From contig NZ_FMCI01000175.1 of assembly GCF_900091845.1 (NCBI RefSeq), positions 1 through 64,000 of the forward strand: a stretch of 64,000 nt of DNA, given 5' to 3'. The notes below the pieces were generated by a model. That model had not been told where the DNA came from. It ran no database searches and worked only from the letters and a program-made list of their open reading frames with translations. This document shows positions 34,614-43,348 of this stretch, one piece after another. Origin of the DNA: Streptomyces sp. SolWspMP-5a-2 (GTDB lineage Bacteria; Actinomycetota; Actinomycetes; Streptomycetales; Streptomycetaceae). The translations under genes were made by a program, and so were the position numbers. The stretch's first letter is position 1; every line of letters begins with the position of its first letter.

Positions 34614-34640
34614 GCACTACCGGAAAGGCTCAGGCACTTC

Positions 34641-35861
34641 ATGCCCCTGGCCCTGCTCGCCCTCGCCGTGGGCGCCTTCGGCATCGGCACCACCGAATTC
34701 GTCATGATGGGGCTGCTGCCGGACGTCGCGGACGACCTGCACACCTCCCTCCCCACCGCGGGACACCTGGTCTCGGCCTACGCGCTCGGCGTCGTCATCG
34801 GCGCGCCGCTGCTCGCCGCCGTCACCGCGCGGATGTCCCGCCGCACGGTTCTCATCGGCCTGATGGTCCTGTTCGTCGTGGGCAACGCGCTCTCCGCGCT
34901 CGCGCCCGACCAGCACACCCTGCTCGCCGCCCGCTTCCTCAGCGGTCTCCCGCACGGCGCCTTCTTCGGCGTCGGCGCGGTCGTCGCCACCGGCCTGGTG
35001 GCACCGGAACGCCGGGCCCGCTCGGTCTCCCTGATGTTCCTCGGCCTGACGATCGCCAACATCGCCGGAGTCCCCGCGGCCACCCTGGTCGGCCAGCACC
35101 TCGGCTGGCGGGCCGCCTTCCTCGGCGTCGGCGCGATCGGCCTGCTCGCCATCACGGCGCTCGCCCTGCTCATCCCGCACGACCGCGCGCACGCCCCCGC
35201 CGCCGGCCTGCGCGGCGAACTCGCCGCGCTGCGCTCGCTGCCGGTCTGGCTCGCGCTCGGCACCACGGTCGCCGGGTTCGGCGCGCTCTTCGCCGCCTAC
35301 AGCTACATCGCGCCGATGCTCACCGACGCGGCCGGGTTCGCCGCGGGCAGCGTCACCGTGCTGCTCGCCCTCTTCGGCGTCGGCGCGACCATCGGCAACC
35401 TGGCGGGCGGACGCCTCGCCGACCACGCCGTGCGCGGCACCCTCTTCGGCGGCCTGACGTCCCTCGTGGTCGTCCTCGCCCTGTTCCCGGTCCTGATGCG
35501 GGCCGAGTGGAGCGCGGCGCTCGCCGTGGTGCTGCTGGGCGCGGCGGCCTTCGTCACCGGCTCGCCCCTGCAGCTCATGGTGATGGAGAAGGCCGCGACG
35601 GCGCCCTCCCTCGCCTCCTCCGCCAACCAGGCGGCCTTCAACCTCGCCAACGCGGGCGGCGCCTGGATCGGCGGCCTGGCCCTCGCGGCGGGCTTCGGGA
35701 CGACGTCCCCGGCCCTGGCGGGCGCGGCCCTCGCGGTGCTCGGCCTCGCGGTGGCGGCGACGGCGGCGGTCGTGGACCGGCGGAGGGCCGTACCGGGCCG
35801 CGAACGCGTGGTGGCCGCGCACCTGCCGCACCACCAGGAACGAACCCACCAGCCCAACTGA
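34641..35861 (+). CDS. MFS transporter (AraJ/DHA1 type)
   Basis: A 406-residue, 12-helix exporter. It opens with the family string AFGIGTTEFVMMGLLPDVA, followed by loop 2-3 TARMSRRTVLI. Members export sugars, arabinose-like compounds or drugs. The start ATG 34641 has ggaaagg 12 nt upstream, slightly far. A terminator follows at 35880. No regulator is directly adjacent; the inverted repeat upstream suggests control by something encoded elsewhere. Confidence 0.9.
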   Translation: MPLALLALAVGAFGIGTTEFVMMGLLPDVADDLHTSLPTAGHLVSAYALGVVIGAPLLAAVTARMSRRTVLIGLMVLFVVGNALSALAPDQHTLLAARFLSGLPHGAFFGVGAVVATGLVAPERRARSVSLMFLGLTIANIAGVPAATLVGQHLGWRAAFLGVGAIGLLAITALALLIPHDRAHAPAAGLRGELAALRSLPVWLALGTTVAGFGALFAAYSYIAPMLTDAAGFAAGSVTVLLALFGVGATIGNLAGGRLADHAVRGTLFGGLTSLVVVLALFPVLMRAEWSAALAVVLLGAAAFVTGSPLQLMVMEKAATAPSLASSANQAAFNLANAGGAWIGGLALAAGFGTTSPALAGAALAVLGLAVAATAAVVDRRRAVPGRERVVAAHLPHHQERTHQPN

Positions 35862-35879
35862 CCGCCCGCGCACAACCGG

Positions 35880-35910
35880 TGAGGCCGGGGACATCCGCTC
35901 CCCGGCCTCA
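35880..35910 (+). terminator. Terminator after the MFS gene
   Basis: Perfect 12-nt arms tgaggccgggga/tccccggcctca with a 7-nt loop, 18 nt after the stop. Confidence 0.85.
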
Positions 35911-36019
35911 TGTGCTGCCCGGGGCACCTGCTACCTGACCGCACCCTCCGTGGCCCCGCCCCACCCCGCGCCCATCCAGCGGACCCCCCGGTCCATCGGG
36001 TGGGCGCTCGGGCTTACGG

Positions 36020-36035
36020 CAGTCCATTTGGACTG
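36020..36035 (+). promoter_or_regulatory. Palindromic operator at the padR promoter
   Basis: CAGTCCA-tt-TGGACTG is a perfect 7+2+7 palindrome that runs straight into a gatacg -10-like element; the PadR start codon is only 13 nt further. Autoregulation of the PadR gene is the likely use. Confidence 0.8.
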
Positions 36036-36048
36036 ATACGTTTCGACC

Positions 36049-36645
36049 ATGTCGCGTCGCGCCCTCGACAACCCCATCGTCCTCGCGGTGCTGGGCCTGC
36101 TGCTCGAAGGGCCCGCGCACCCGCACCGGATGCTCGCCGCACTGCGCGAACGCAGCGACCACCACGCGGCCGCGATCACCCGGGGCACCCTCTACAACAC
36201 CGTCGCCGCCCTGACCGGGGCGGGCTGGCTCGCCCCACGGGCCAGGGAACGCTCGGGGAACCGCCCGGAGCGGACCGTCTACGCCCTCACGGAGGACGGC
36301 CGGCGCGAACTCGTCCGGCGGCTCGACTCCCAGATCCGCACCCCGGAACGGGAGTTCCCCCGTTTCCTGGGCGCGGTCGCCCACCTCGGCGCCCTCGGCA
36401 CGGACGGCGCCGCGGACGCCCTCACCGAGCGGCTGCGGCGGCTGCGCTCGCGCACGGCCGCCGACGAGGAGCGCCTAGCGGCGGCCCTGGCGGCCGGGGT
36501 GCCCCGCCTGCACGTCATCGAGGCCGAGTACGCGCTCAGCCTCGCGCGCGCCGAGGCGGCCTGGATCGCGTCGGTCGTCGAGGAGCTGCGCACCGGCTCC
36601 CTGGCGCCGCCCACCGGCCCGGCGCCGACCTCCACACCCCCGTGA
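36049..36645 (+). CDS. PadR family transcriptional regulator
   Basis: A 198-residue PadR/Vtr-type regulator. The winged helix (1-95) has the family start NPIVLAVLGLLLEGPAHPHRM, GTLYNTVAALTGAGWL and the wing RTVYALTEDGRRELV. The C-terminal half is helical and would dimerise. The start ATG 36049 lacks a ribosome site and follows a -10-like gatacg closely, so the mRNA is probably leaderless. The GH17-like gene lies 25 nt downstream and is probably co-transcribed and co-regulated. Confidence 0.9.
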   Translation: MSRRALDNPIVLAVLGLLLEGPAHPHRMLAALRERSDHHAAAITRGTLYNTVAALTGAGWLAPRARERSGNRPERTVYALTEDGRRELVRRLDSQIRTPEREFPRFLGAVAHLGALGTDGAADALTERLRRLRSRTAADEERLAAALAAGVPRLHVIEAEYALSLARAEAAWIASVVEELRTGSLAPPTGPAPTSTPP

Positions 36646-36670
36646 CGCCGTACCGAAAGGAATCGGACGA

Positions 36671-37678
36671 GTGACACCGACCACGCATGACGGCCTCCTC
36701 TTCGGGATCTACCCGGGCGGAGCCGCCGGTGACGACACCGGGGGCCTGGCCCAGGGCCCGCCCGACGACCCGGCCCGGGTGTCGTACCTGCTCGACCGCC
36801 TCCAGGGCAGGCCGGGCCGCCCGTTCCTGGTCCGCGCCTACACCGCCTTCGACGACATCACCCGCCCCGGCGGACCGCACGCCACCGCGGCCCCGGCCGA
36901 CGCCGCCCGGTACGCCGTCCGCGGCCGCCGTCTCGACCTGGTGGCGCAGTACCGGTCCCTGACCGGTGACGTCGACGGCTACTGCGCCTTCCTGTGCGAG
37001 CTGGTCGAGCAGTACGGCGCGGTCACCGACACGCTCCAGGTGGCCGAGGAACCCGACGTCACGTCCAACCCGGTGCTGGACGGCTGCTACCCGCGGGTGC
37101 GCGAGGCGATCGTGCGCGGGGTGCCCGCCGCGCGTGCCCGCGCCCGCGAACTCGGCCACACGCACCTGCGGTTCGGCTTCAACACCACCCCGCTCCTCGG
37201 CCCCGCGGCCTCCTTCGTCACCGAGCTGACCGGCCTCGGCGGAGCGGAGTTCACCGACGCCCTGGACTATGTCGGCCTGGACTTCTTCCCCGACGTCTTC
37301 CACCCCGTCGCCGCGTCCGACCTCGCGGGCGCCGTCGAGGGGCTGCTGCGCCACCACCGGGAGGCGGTGCTCGCGCCCGCGGGGCTCGGGCGGCTGCCGC
37401 TGCACATCACCGAGCACGGCTGGCCGACCGGACCCGGGCGCCCCGAGCACCGGCAGGCCGACGTCGTCGAGACCGTCGTCGAGGCGCTCGCCGCCCAGCG
37501 CGAGCGCCTCCACCTGAGCGGCTACACGCACTTCGCGCTCCGCGACGCCGACACCGCCAGGGCCGGTCTCTTCCACCGCTTCGGGCTCACCACCGACGAC
37601 TACACGCCCAAGCCCGCCTTCGACTGCGTGCGGATGCTCGTCGAACGGTTCGGCGCCCCCGTGCCGGACCCGGTCTGA
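36671..37678 (+). CDS. Putative GH17-like TIM-barrel hydrolase
   Basis: A 335-residue protein without signal peptide. It has the layout of a clan GH-A glycoside hydrolase: a likely acid/base Glu in LQVAEEPDVTSNP near residue 126 and a likely nucleophile Glu in HITEHGWPTG near residue 248, the latter resembling the E-x-GWP of GH17. YVGLDFFPDVF between them is like the barrel strand of such enzymes. A cytoplasmic location and the poor match elsewhere leave the substrate unknown. GTG 36671 with aaaggaatcgg in front. It follows padR. Confidence 0.7.
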   Translation: MTPTTHDGLLFGIYPGGAAGDDTGGLAQGPPDDPARVSYLLDRLQGRPGRPFLVRAYTAFDDITRPGGPHATAAPADAARYAVRGRRLDLVAQYRSLTGDVDGYCAFLCELVEQYGAVTDTLQVAEEPDVTSNPVLDGCYPRVREAIVRGVPAARARARELGHTHLRFGFNTTPLLGPAASFVTELTGLGGAEFTDALDYVGLDFFPDVFHPVAASDLAGAVEGLLRHHREAVLAPAGLGRLPLHITEHGWPTGPGRPEHRQADVVETVVEALAAQRERLHLSGYTHFALRDADTARAGLFHRFGLTTDDYTPKPAFDCVRMLVERFGAPVPDPV

Positions 37679-37690
37679 GCCGCCCCGGGC

Positions 37691-39445
37691 TCAGAGCGAC
37701 TCGCGCCAGCCGTTGGTGATCGGCAGGCGGCGGTCCTTGCCGAACCCCTTCGGCGAGATCTTCGTGCCCGGCGGGTACTGGCGCCGCTTGTACTCCGCGG
37801 TGTCCACCATCCGCAGCGTCTTCGCGACGAGCTGCGGGTCGAACCCCGCCGCCACGATCGCGTCGGCGCCCTGGTCCCGGTCGACGTACAGCTCCAGGAT
37901 CGCGTCCAGGACCGGGTAGTCGGGCAGCGAGTCCGTGTCGACCTGGCCGGGGCGCAGCTCCGCGCTGGGCGGCTTGGTGATCGAGTTCTCCGGGATCGGC
38001 GGGGTCTGCCCGCGCGCGGCGGCGGCCCGGTTGCGCCACTCGGCGAGCCGGAACACCGACGACTTGTAGACGTCCTTGATCGGACCGTAGGCGCCCACCG
38101 CGTCGCCGTACAGCGTGGAGTAGCCCACCGCCAGCTCGGACTTGTTGCCGGGCGCCAGCACGATGTGCCCCTCCTGGTTGGAGATCGCCATCAGCGTGGT
38201 GCCCCGCAGCCGGGCCTGGAGGTTCTCCTCGGCGAGCCCGGTCAGCCCCAGCGACTCCATGTACGCGTCGAACATCGGCGCGATCGGCACGGTGCGGAAG
38301 TTGAGCCCGGTCCGCCGGGCCAGCTCCGCCGCGTCGCCCTTCGAGTGGTCCGAGGAGTACTTGGACGGCATCGACACGCCGTGCACGTTCTCCGCGCCGA
38401 GCGCGTCGCAGGCGATGGCCGCCACGATCGCCGAGTCGATGCCGCCGGAGAGGCCGATCAGCACGGAGCGGAAGCCGTTCTTGACGACGTACGCCCGCAA
38501 CCCGACGACCAGCGCCGAATAGATCTCCTCGTCGTCGTCCAGACGCTGCGCCTGGCCGCCGGGGACCTCCGGCGGGTAGGCCGGGACCGGGTCCGCGGAG
38601 AGCACGACCCGGTCGATCCGCAGCCCGTCGTCGACGGTGCCGGTCGGCGCGTCGGGCTCGGCGGCGGGCAGCTCCAGGTCCAGCACCACGCAGCCCTCCT
38701 CGAACTGCGGGGCCCGCGCGATCACTTCGCCGTCCCGGTCGACGACGATCGAGTCGCCGTCGAAGACCAGCTCGTCCTGGCCGCCCATCATCGCCAGGTA
38801 GGCGGTGGTGCAGCCGGCCTCCTGGGCGCGCTTGCGGACCAGTTCGAGCCGGGTGTCGTCCTTGTCGCGCTCGTAGGGGGAGGCGTTCACCGACAGCAGC
38901 AGTCCGGCCCGCGCCGAGCGCGCCGCGGGCACCCGGCCCCCGTCCTGCCAGAGGTCCTCGCAGATGGCCAGCGCCACGTCGACCCCGCGCACCCGCACCA
39001 CCGGCAGGGTGTCGCCGGGCACGAAGTAGCGGAACTCGTCGAAGACGCCGTAGTTCGGCAGGTGGTGCTTGGCGAAGGTGAGGGCGACCTCACCGCCGTG
39101 CAGGACGGCCGCCGCGTTGCGCGGGGCACCGGCCGGCTGGCCGTAGCGGGGCTGGGCGGTGGCGGAGCGGTCGAGGTAGCCGACGACGACCGGCAGGTCG
39201 CCGAGGCCCTCCTCGGCGAGGCGCGCGGCGAGCGTGCGCAGGGCCGTGCGGCTGGCCTCGACGAAGGAGGAGCGCAGCGCCAGGTCCTCCACCGGGTAGC
39301 CGGTCAGCGCCATCTCGGGGAACGCCACGAGGTGGGCTCCCTGGGCGGCGGAGTGCCGGGTCCAGTCGAGGATCGTCTGGCTGTTCCGGGCGATGTCGCC
39401 GACCCGCGAGTCGATCTGGTTCAGGGCGAGACGAAGTTGAGGCAC
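37691..39445 (-). CDS. nadE: Glutamine-dependent NAD+ synthase
   Basis: A 584-residue two-domain enzyme making NAD+ from NaAD with glutamine as ammonia source. The N-terminal nitrilase-type glutaminase has Glu in AFPEMALTGYP, Lys in FAKHHLPNYGVFDE, and Cys in ALAICEDLW. The C-terminal synthetase carries the pyrophosphatase motif GLSGGIDSAIVAAIA near residue 310, and the terminal KTLRMVDTAEYKRRQ...KISPKGFGKDRRLPI (Lys/Arg-rich) end. GTG 39445 (VPQLRLALNQ) is the standard start. Divergence: S53 protease gene lies upstream in the same direction, separated by a terminator. Confidence 0.96.
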   Translation of the reverse strand: MPQLRLALNQIDSRVGDIARNSQTILDWTRHSAAQGAHLVAFPEMALTGYPVEDLALRSSFVEASRTALRTLAARLAEEGLGDLPVVVGYLDRSATAQPRYGQPAGAPRNAAAVLHGGEVALTFAKHHLPNYGVFDEFRYFVPGDTLPVVRVRGVDVALAICEDLWQDGGRVPAARSARAGLLLSVNASPYERDKDDTRLELVRKRAQEAGCTTAYLAMMGGQDELVFDGDSIVVDRDGEVIARAPQFEEGCVVLDLELPAAEPDAPTGTVDDGLRIDRVVLSADPVPAYPPEVPGGQAQRLDDDEEIYSALVVGLRAYVVKNGFRSVLIGLSGGIDSAIVAAIACDALGAENVHGVSMPSKYSSDHSKGDAAELARRTGLNFRTVPIAPMFDAYMESLGLTGLAEENLQARLRGTTLMAISNQEGHIVLAPGNKSELAVGYSTLYGDAVGAYGPIKDVYKSSVFRLAEWRNRAAAARGQTPPIPENSITKPPSAELRPGQVDTDSLPDYPVLDAILELYVDRDQGADAIVAAGFDPQLVAKTLRMVDTAEYKRRQYPPGTKISPKGFGKDRRLPITNGWRESL

Positions 39446-39473
39446 TCCGCCAGTGTAATCGTCAGAGCGACGC

Positions 39474-39516
39474 GATGGGGTGGCGCGGGGTGTGGTGCAC
39501 CCCACGCCACCCCATC
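39474..39516 (-). terminator. Terminator of the S53 peptidase gene
   Basis: Two 19-nt arms (39474-39492 and 39498-39516) pair with a single mismatch around a 5-nt loop. It lies 22 nt after the peptidase stop on the minus strand and 29 nt before the nadE start. Confidence 0.85.
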
Positions 39517-39537
39517 AGAGGCAGGCCGGCCGGCCGC

Positions 39538-41478
39538 TCAGTGGCGGCGGTACGAGTCGACGTAGCCCTTCGCGGGCGAGCCCACGCCGGTGACGTCGTC
39601 GTAGCCCTTCCTCGCCGACAGCGAGCTGTCCTTGCCGAGGCTGCGGACCGAGGTCAGCAGTCCCTCGGTGGCGTCGTAGCCGTTGGCGAAGTCCACCCGG
39701 GCCACCGCGAGACCCGAGCCGGTCGGGTTGTCGGTGACGTCGTGGTAGACCTTCGTGCCGTACTTGGCGTAGATCGCCGGGTTGGCGAAGCCGAGCGCCT
39801 TGCCGCCGCGCGCCTGCTGCGCCAGCGCCTGGACGGCCGCGACCACCGGGGCCGCGAGCGAGGTGCCGCCGATCCGGTACTCGGCGTACTGCTGCGACCC
39901 GTCGGGGAAGGTCTGGGTCTGGCCGACCCGGAAGCCGGTGTTCGGGTCGGCGATCGCCGCGATGTCCGGGACGACGCGGTTGCCGGCCGCGCTGCGGGCC
40001 CTGGCGAGCCGGTTCGGCACGACGCCCTTCTGGTAGAAGGGCTGGGCCACGGTCGCGCTGGTGCCGCCGCCCGCGCCCGAGGTGAACGCGCCGGGGAAGG
40101 CGGTCCAGCTCTTGCCGTCGGCCGACAGGCTCGCCTTCTGGGTGCCCCAGCCGGTCTCCCAGAGGTACGTGTCGCCCTTGCCGACGGCCAGCGAGGTGCC
40201 GCCGACCGCGGTCACCCACGCCGAGTCGGCCGGGGTGTCGACCTGCTTGGTGCCGGTGTTGGCGACCTCGTCGCCGTTGTCGCCCGAGGAGAAGTAGAAG
40301 CCGATGCCCTCGACCGCGCCGAACTGGAACACCTGGTCGTAGGCGGCGGCGAGGTCGGGCGTCTGGTTGGCCTCGATGTCGCCCCACGAGTTGGAGACGA
40401 TGTCGGCGAGGTGGTTGTCGACGACCTTGCTGAGCGAGTCGAGCAGATCGTCGTCGTAGCAGGAGGCGGCGCCCACGTAGGTGACGTTCGCGGCGGGCGC
40501 GACCGCGTGCACGGCCTCGACGTCCAGGGTCTCCTCGCCGTACCAGCCGGACGCGTCGCACTCCTCGGTCCTGGTGTACCCGGACGGCAGCGACTGGCGG
40601 AGCTGGCCGGTCTTCCAGCCCGCGTCCCCGTGCTTCTTCGCGTAGGTGGCCGCGTCGTAGGCGATGGTCGGGGAGGCGTAGGCGTCGGTGATCGCGACCC
40701 GCACGCCCTGGCCGGTCCAGTCGCCCGCGCCGTACGCGGACCGGAGCTGCTTGCCGGTGTAGCCCTTCACGGCGTACGGGATCTTCTTGCCGTACGCGCT
40801 CGGCAGCGTGGTCGCCGTCTTCGAGCCGTAGTACGAGGAGAACGGTCCCGCGTTCTTGAACACCAGGCCGGGCTCGGGGAGCGTGTCGGCGTGGCGGGCC
40901 TTGTGGGGCGCGTTGTCCAGGCCTGTGACGGTCAGGACGGCGCCGTTCAGGCTCTCCGGCGCCGAGGCGGTCCCGGCCGGGGCGCGGTAGGTCCCCGCGC
41001 CCTTGGTGTAGGTGTGCAGCTGGGTGCCGAACGCCTTCTCGGCGGCGGCCACGTCGCCGGAGACGGAGACGTAGTGCGTGCTGACGCCGGTCACCTTCAG
41101 GCCCGCCGAGGTGAGCCACGAGCGGACGGCGGCCACCTGGGCCCCGGTGGCGCCGAAGCGGGAGCGGGTCTGCGCGGCGGTGAGGTATGTGCCGTAGGAG
41201 GCGGAGTCCGGGTCGGACACGGCCTTGGCGTAGGCCGCGAGCCCGGAGGCGTCCCGCCCCGCCAGATACACCCGGGCGGAGACCGGGGCGCCGTCCGGGG
41301 CGGCGCCCCGGTCCGCCTTCGCGGTGGCCCACGCGGGCTTGGTGCCGGCGATGGTGTCCCGGCCGGTGCTGTCCGCGGCGTGCGCCGCGGGGATGCCGAG
41401 CGCGAGCGCGCCGGCGAGCATCGGCAGTGTCGCCGCCATGCTCACTCCGGCGCGTATGTGGGCGCGGTTGGATCTCAT
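39538..41478 (-). CDS. Secreted S53 family (sedolisin/kumamolisin) serine-carboxyl peptidase
   Basis: A 646-residue secreted prepro-protease active at low pH in its family. A signal peptide ends near residue 35 (IPAAHAAD). An inhibitory pro-domain covers about 45-220. The catalytic Glu-x3-Asp is EETLD, the oxyanion Asp is in NSWGDIE, and the nucleophile Ser is in GGTSLAAPV; Asp residues DVTDNPTGSG near the C-terminus and the following DFANGYDATEG form the Ca site. ATG 41478 has agggggttct in front. All catalytic residues are present. It is a lone gene with its own terminator. Confidence 0.94.
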   Translation of the reverse strand: MRSNRAHIRAGVSMAATLPMLAGALALGIPAAHAADSTGRDTIAGTKPAWATAKADRGAAPDGAPVSARVYLAGRDASGLAAYAKAVSDPDSASYGTYLTAAQTRSRFGATGAQVAAVRSWLTSAGLKVTGVSTHYVSVSGDVAAAEKAFGTQLHTYTKGAGTYRAPAGTASAPESLNGAVLTVTGLDNAPHKARHADTLPEPGLVFKNAGPFSSYYGSKTATTLPSAYGKKIPYAVKGYTGKQLRSAYGAGDWTGQGVRVAITDAYASPTIAYDAATYAKKHGDAGWKTGQLRQSLPSGYTRTEECDASGWYGEETLDVEAVHAVAPAANVTYVGAASCYDDDLLDSLSKVVDNHLADIVSNSWGDIEANQTPDLAAAYDQVFQFGAVEGIGFYFSSGDNGDEVANTGTKQVDTPADSAWVTAVGGTSLAVGKGDTYLWETGWGTQKASLSADGKSWTAFPGAFTSGAGGGTSATVAQPFYQKGVVPNRLARARSAAGNRVVPDIAAIADPNTGFRVGQTQTFPDGSQQYAEYRIGGTSLAAPVVAAVQALAQQARGGKALGFANPAIYAKYGTKVYHDVTDNPTGSGLAVARVDFANGYDATEGLLTSVRSLGKDSSLSARKGYDDVTGVGSPAKGYVDSYRRH

Positions 41479-41692
41479 AGAACCCCCTGCGATGCGGTTC
41501 TTCGCATGTGTGGTCGGCGGTGGTCCCTCCGGGTCCGCGCCGCGGCGGGGGCGCGGGAAAGGATCACGCGGTTGCGCACACTCTTGCGATGAACCGTTCA
41601 TGCCAGGGGAATGCGGAAGCCAAGAGAAGCCCAAAGAAGCGTCAGACGGGGCGAATTGGGGCTTTCCTCCGGATGACGGCCATGACCGACGG

Positions 41693-42316
41693 CTACGAAC
41701 GGGGCGCGGCGTGCCGGGCCTTGAGCAGATCGGCCATCAGCCGGATCTCCGACTCCTGCGCGTCGACCATGCCCTGCGCGAGCCGCTTCTCCACGCCGAC
41801 CGTGCACTTGGCGACACAGCCCTCGGCCATGTGGATGCCGCCCTTGTGATGGTCCGTCATCAGCTGGAGGAAGAAGACCTCGGCCTTGCGCCCGTTGAGC
41901 GTGCCGAGCCGCTTCAGCTCCGTGTCGGTCGCCATCCCCGGCATCAGCGCCCCGTCCTCGCCGGAGACCATGCCGCCCATTCCCATCCAGGTCATCGGCG
42001 GGTCGGACGACACCTTCGGCAGCCCCCACAGGTCGAGCCAGCCCAGCAGCATGCCGCGCTGGTTGGCCTGGGTCTGCGCGATGTCGTACGCGAGCCGCCG
42101 CACCTCCTCGTCCCCGGTGCGGTCCCGCACGATGTACGACATCTCGACGGCCTGCTGGTGGTGGACCGCCATGTCCCGCGCGAACCCGGCGTCCGCCGAG
42201 TCCGCGGTCGGGGTCTTCGCCGGGCCGCCGCCGTCCTCGGCGACCGCGTACGTTATGGCGCCGGCCGCGACCAGCGCCACCGCCGCCGCCCCGGCGACCA
42301 GGCCCACCTGCCTCAC
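41693..42316 (-). CDS. DUF305 domain-containing protein
   Basis: A 207-residue protein with one N-terminal membrane helix (LVAGAAAVALVAAGAITYAV) and a DUF305 helical domain exported outside. Two His-rich repeats are visible: FARDMAVHHQQAVEMS and LMTDHHKGGIHMAEG, the ferritin-like HHxxxxxM pairs likely to bind metal. GTG 42316 overlaps the preceding stop as GTGA. The DUF3105-DUF305 pair is a recurrent Streptomyces arrangement; copper handling is sometimes proposed, but is not shown here. Confidence 0.9.
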   Translation of the reverse strand: MRQVGLVAGAAAVALVAAGAITYAVAEDGGGPAKTPTADSADAGFARDMAVHHQQAVEMSYIVRDRTGDEEVRRLAYDIAQTQANQRGMLLGWLDLWGLPKVSSDPPMTWMGMGGMVSGEDGALMPGMATDTELKRLGTLNGRKAEVFFLQLMTDHHKGGIHMAEGCVAKCTVGVEKRLAQGMVDAQESEIRLMADLLKARHAAPRS

Positions 42317-42996
42317 TGCGACAGCCCTCCCGTGCACGCGGCGCCCGGCTCCGGGGTCTGCTCGCCCTGCACGAACTTCTCGAAGAACGCGTCGACGTCC
42401 GGGTCGCTCGCGCTCTTGACCGTCCGCTGGTGGCCCCACGCCGTCAGCATGATCGGGTCGGCCTGCTTGTCGTCCGGGCTCATCAGCGTGTACGGCGTCT
42501 TGCGCACCTTCGCCGCCAGCGCCTCGACGTCCGCCTTGGCCGCCTTGCCGGTGTACGTCACCCACACCGCGCCGTGCTCCAGCGAGTGCACCGCGTTCAT
42601 GTTGTTCAGCGGCTTGGTGTAGACGTTGCCGTTGCAGTTCATCCAGACCTGGTCGTGGTCCCCGCCGACCGGCGGCTCGGTCGGGTACTGCACGGTCTTG
42701 GTGACGTGGTTGCGGCTCAGCGTGCCCTTCCAGGTCTTCACCCCGTCGGCGCCGGTCGTGAAGTGCCCGTCGGACTTGGCGTCGCTGGTCGCGCTGCCGC
42801 CGCCGTCGCCGTCGCCGTCGTCCCGGGACTGCGCGACGAGGACCACGCCGACGACCAGCGCGGCGACCGCCACGACGCTCCCGCCGATCGCCAGGACCCG
42901 GTTGCGTCGTTCCCGGGCCTGGTCGGCCCGCCGCATCTCCTCTATACGCGCCTTGCGTGCCGCGTTGCTGCTGTTCTTGGCCTTGGCGGAACCCAT
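42313..42996 (-). CDS. DUF3105 domain-containing membrane protein
   Basis: A 227-residue protein with a basic cytoplasmic N-terminus, a single helix (VLAIGGSVVAVAALVVGVVLV) and an extracytoplasmic DUF3105 domain. PPVGGDHDQVWMNCNGNVY and HSLEHGAVWVTY carry conserved His/Asp/Cys residues that could bind a metal. Its TGA is overlapped by the GTG of the DUF305 gene (GTGA), so the two are made together. Exact role unknown. Confidence 0.9.
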   Translation of the reverse strand: MGSAKAKNSSNAARKARIEEMRRADQARERRNRVLAIGGSVVAVAALVVGVVLVAQSRDDGDGDGGGSATSDAKSDGHFTTGADGVKTWKGTLSRNHVTKTVQYPTEPPVGGDHDQVWMNCNGNVYTKPLNNMNAVHSLEHGAVWVTYTGKAAKADVEALAAKVRKTPYTLMSPDDKQADPIMLTAWGHQRTVKSASDPDVDAFFEKFVQGEQTPEPGAACTGGLSQ

Positions 42997-43348
42997 GAGG
43001 TGTGTCCTTCTGGGAAAAGGTGCCGATCGGGTCAACTGATCGTAAGGGGAATGATGGGGTCGGCCGCGGTCCGGGCGCGGGATTGACCAGAACTCCTGTG
43101 CGTGTCGTGCGGCCGCGCCCGGGGAGCGGGCCCCCGGGCCGGGCATTACGTACGGGGGTGCGAGCAGGCACTATGGGCGGTGGAGCGGTACACCCGCCGG
43201 ACCCGAGGCGTTCACACCGGGGCCGGCTTCCGGATCATGGTCGGCAACGCGCATGAAATGGCGATGTGGTGGGATGCTCTGGTGCCCGACCGCCTTCCCG
43301 TGGTACGGGAGACAGGTGGCCTGACCAGCAAGGATGGGGAAGCGGAAG
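42997..43348. other. Intergenic region upstream of glnA2
   Basis: About 350 bases between divergent DUF3105 and glnA2-like genes. No gene is supported. A small palindrome tcccgt-ggt-acggga at 43296-43310 lies about 40 nt before the glnA2 start and could be a regulator site; the rest holds both promoters without a confident -10/-35 call. Confidence 0.5.
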
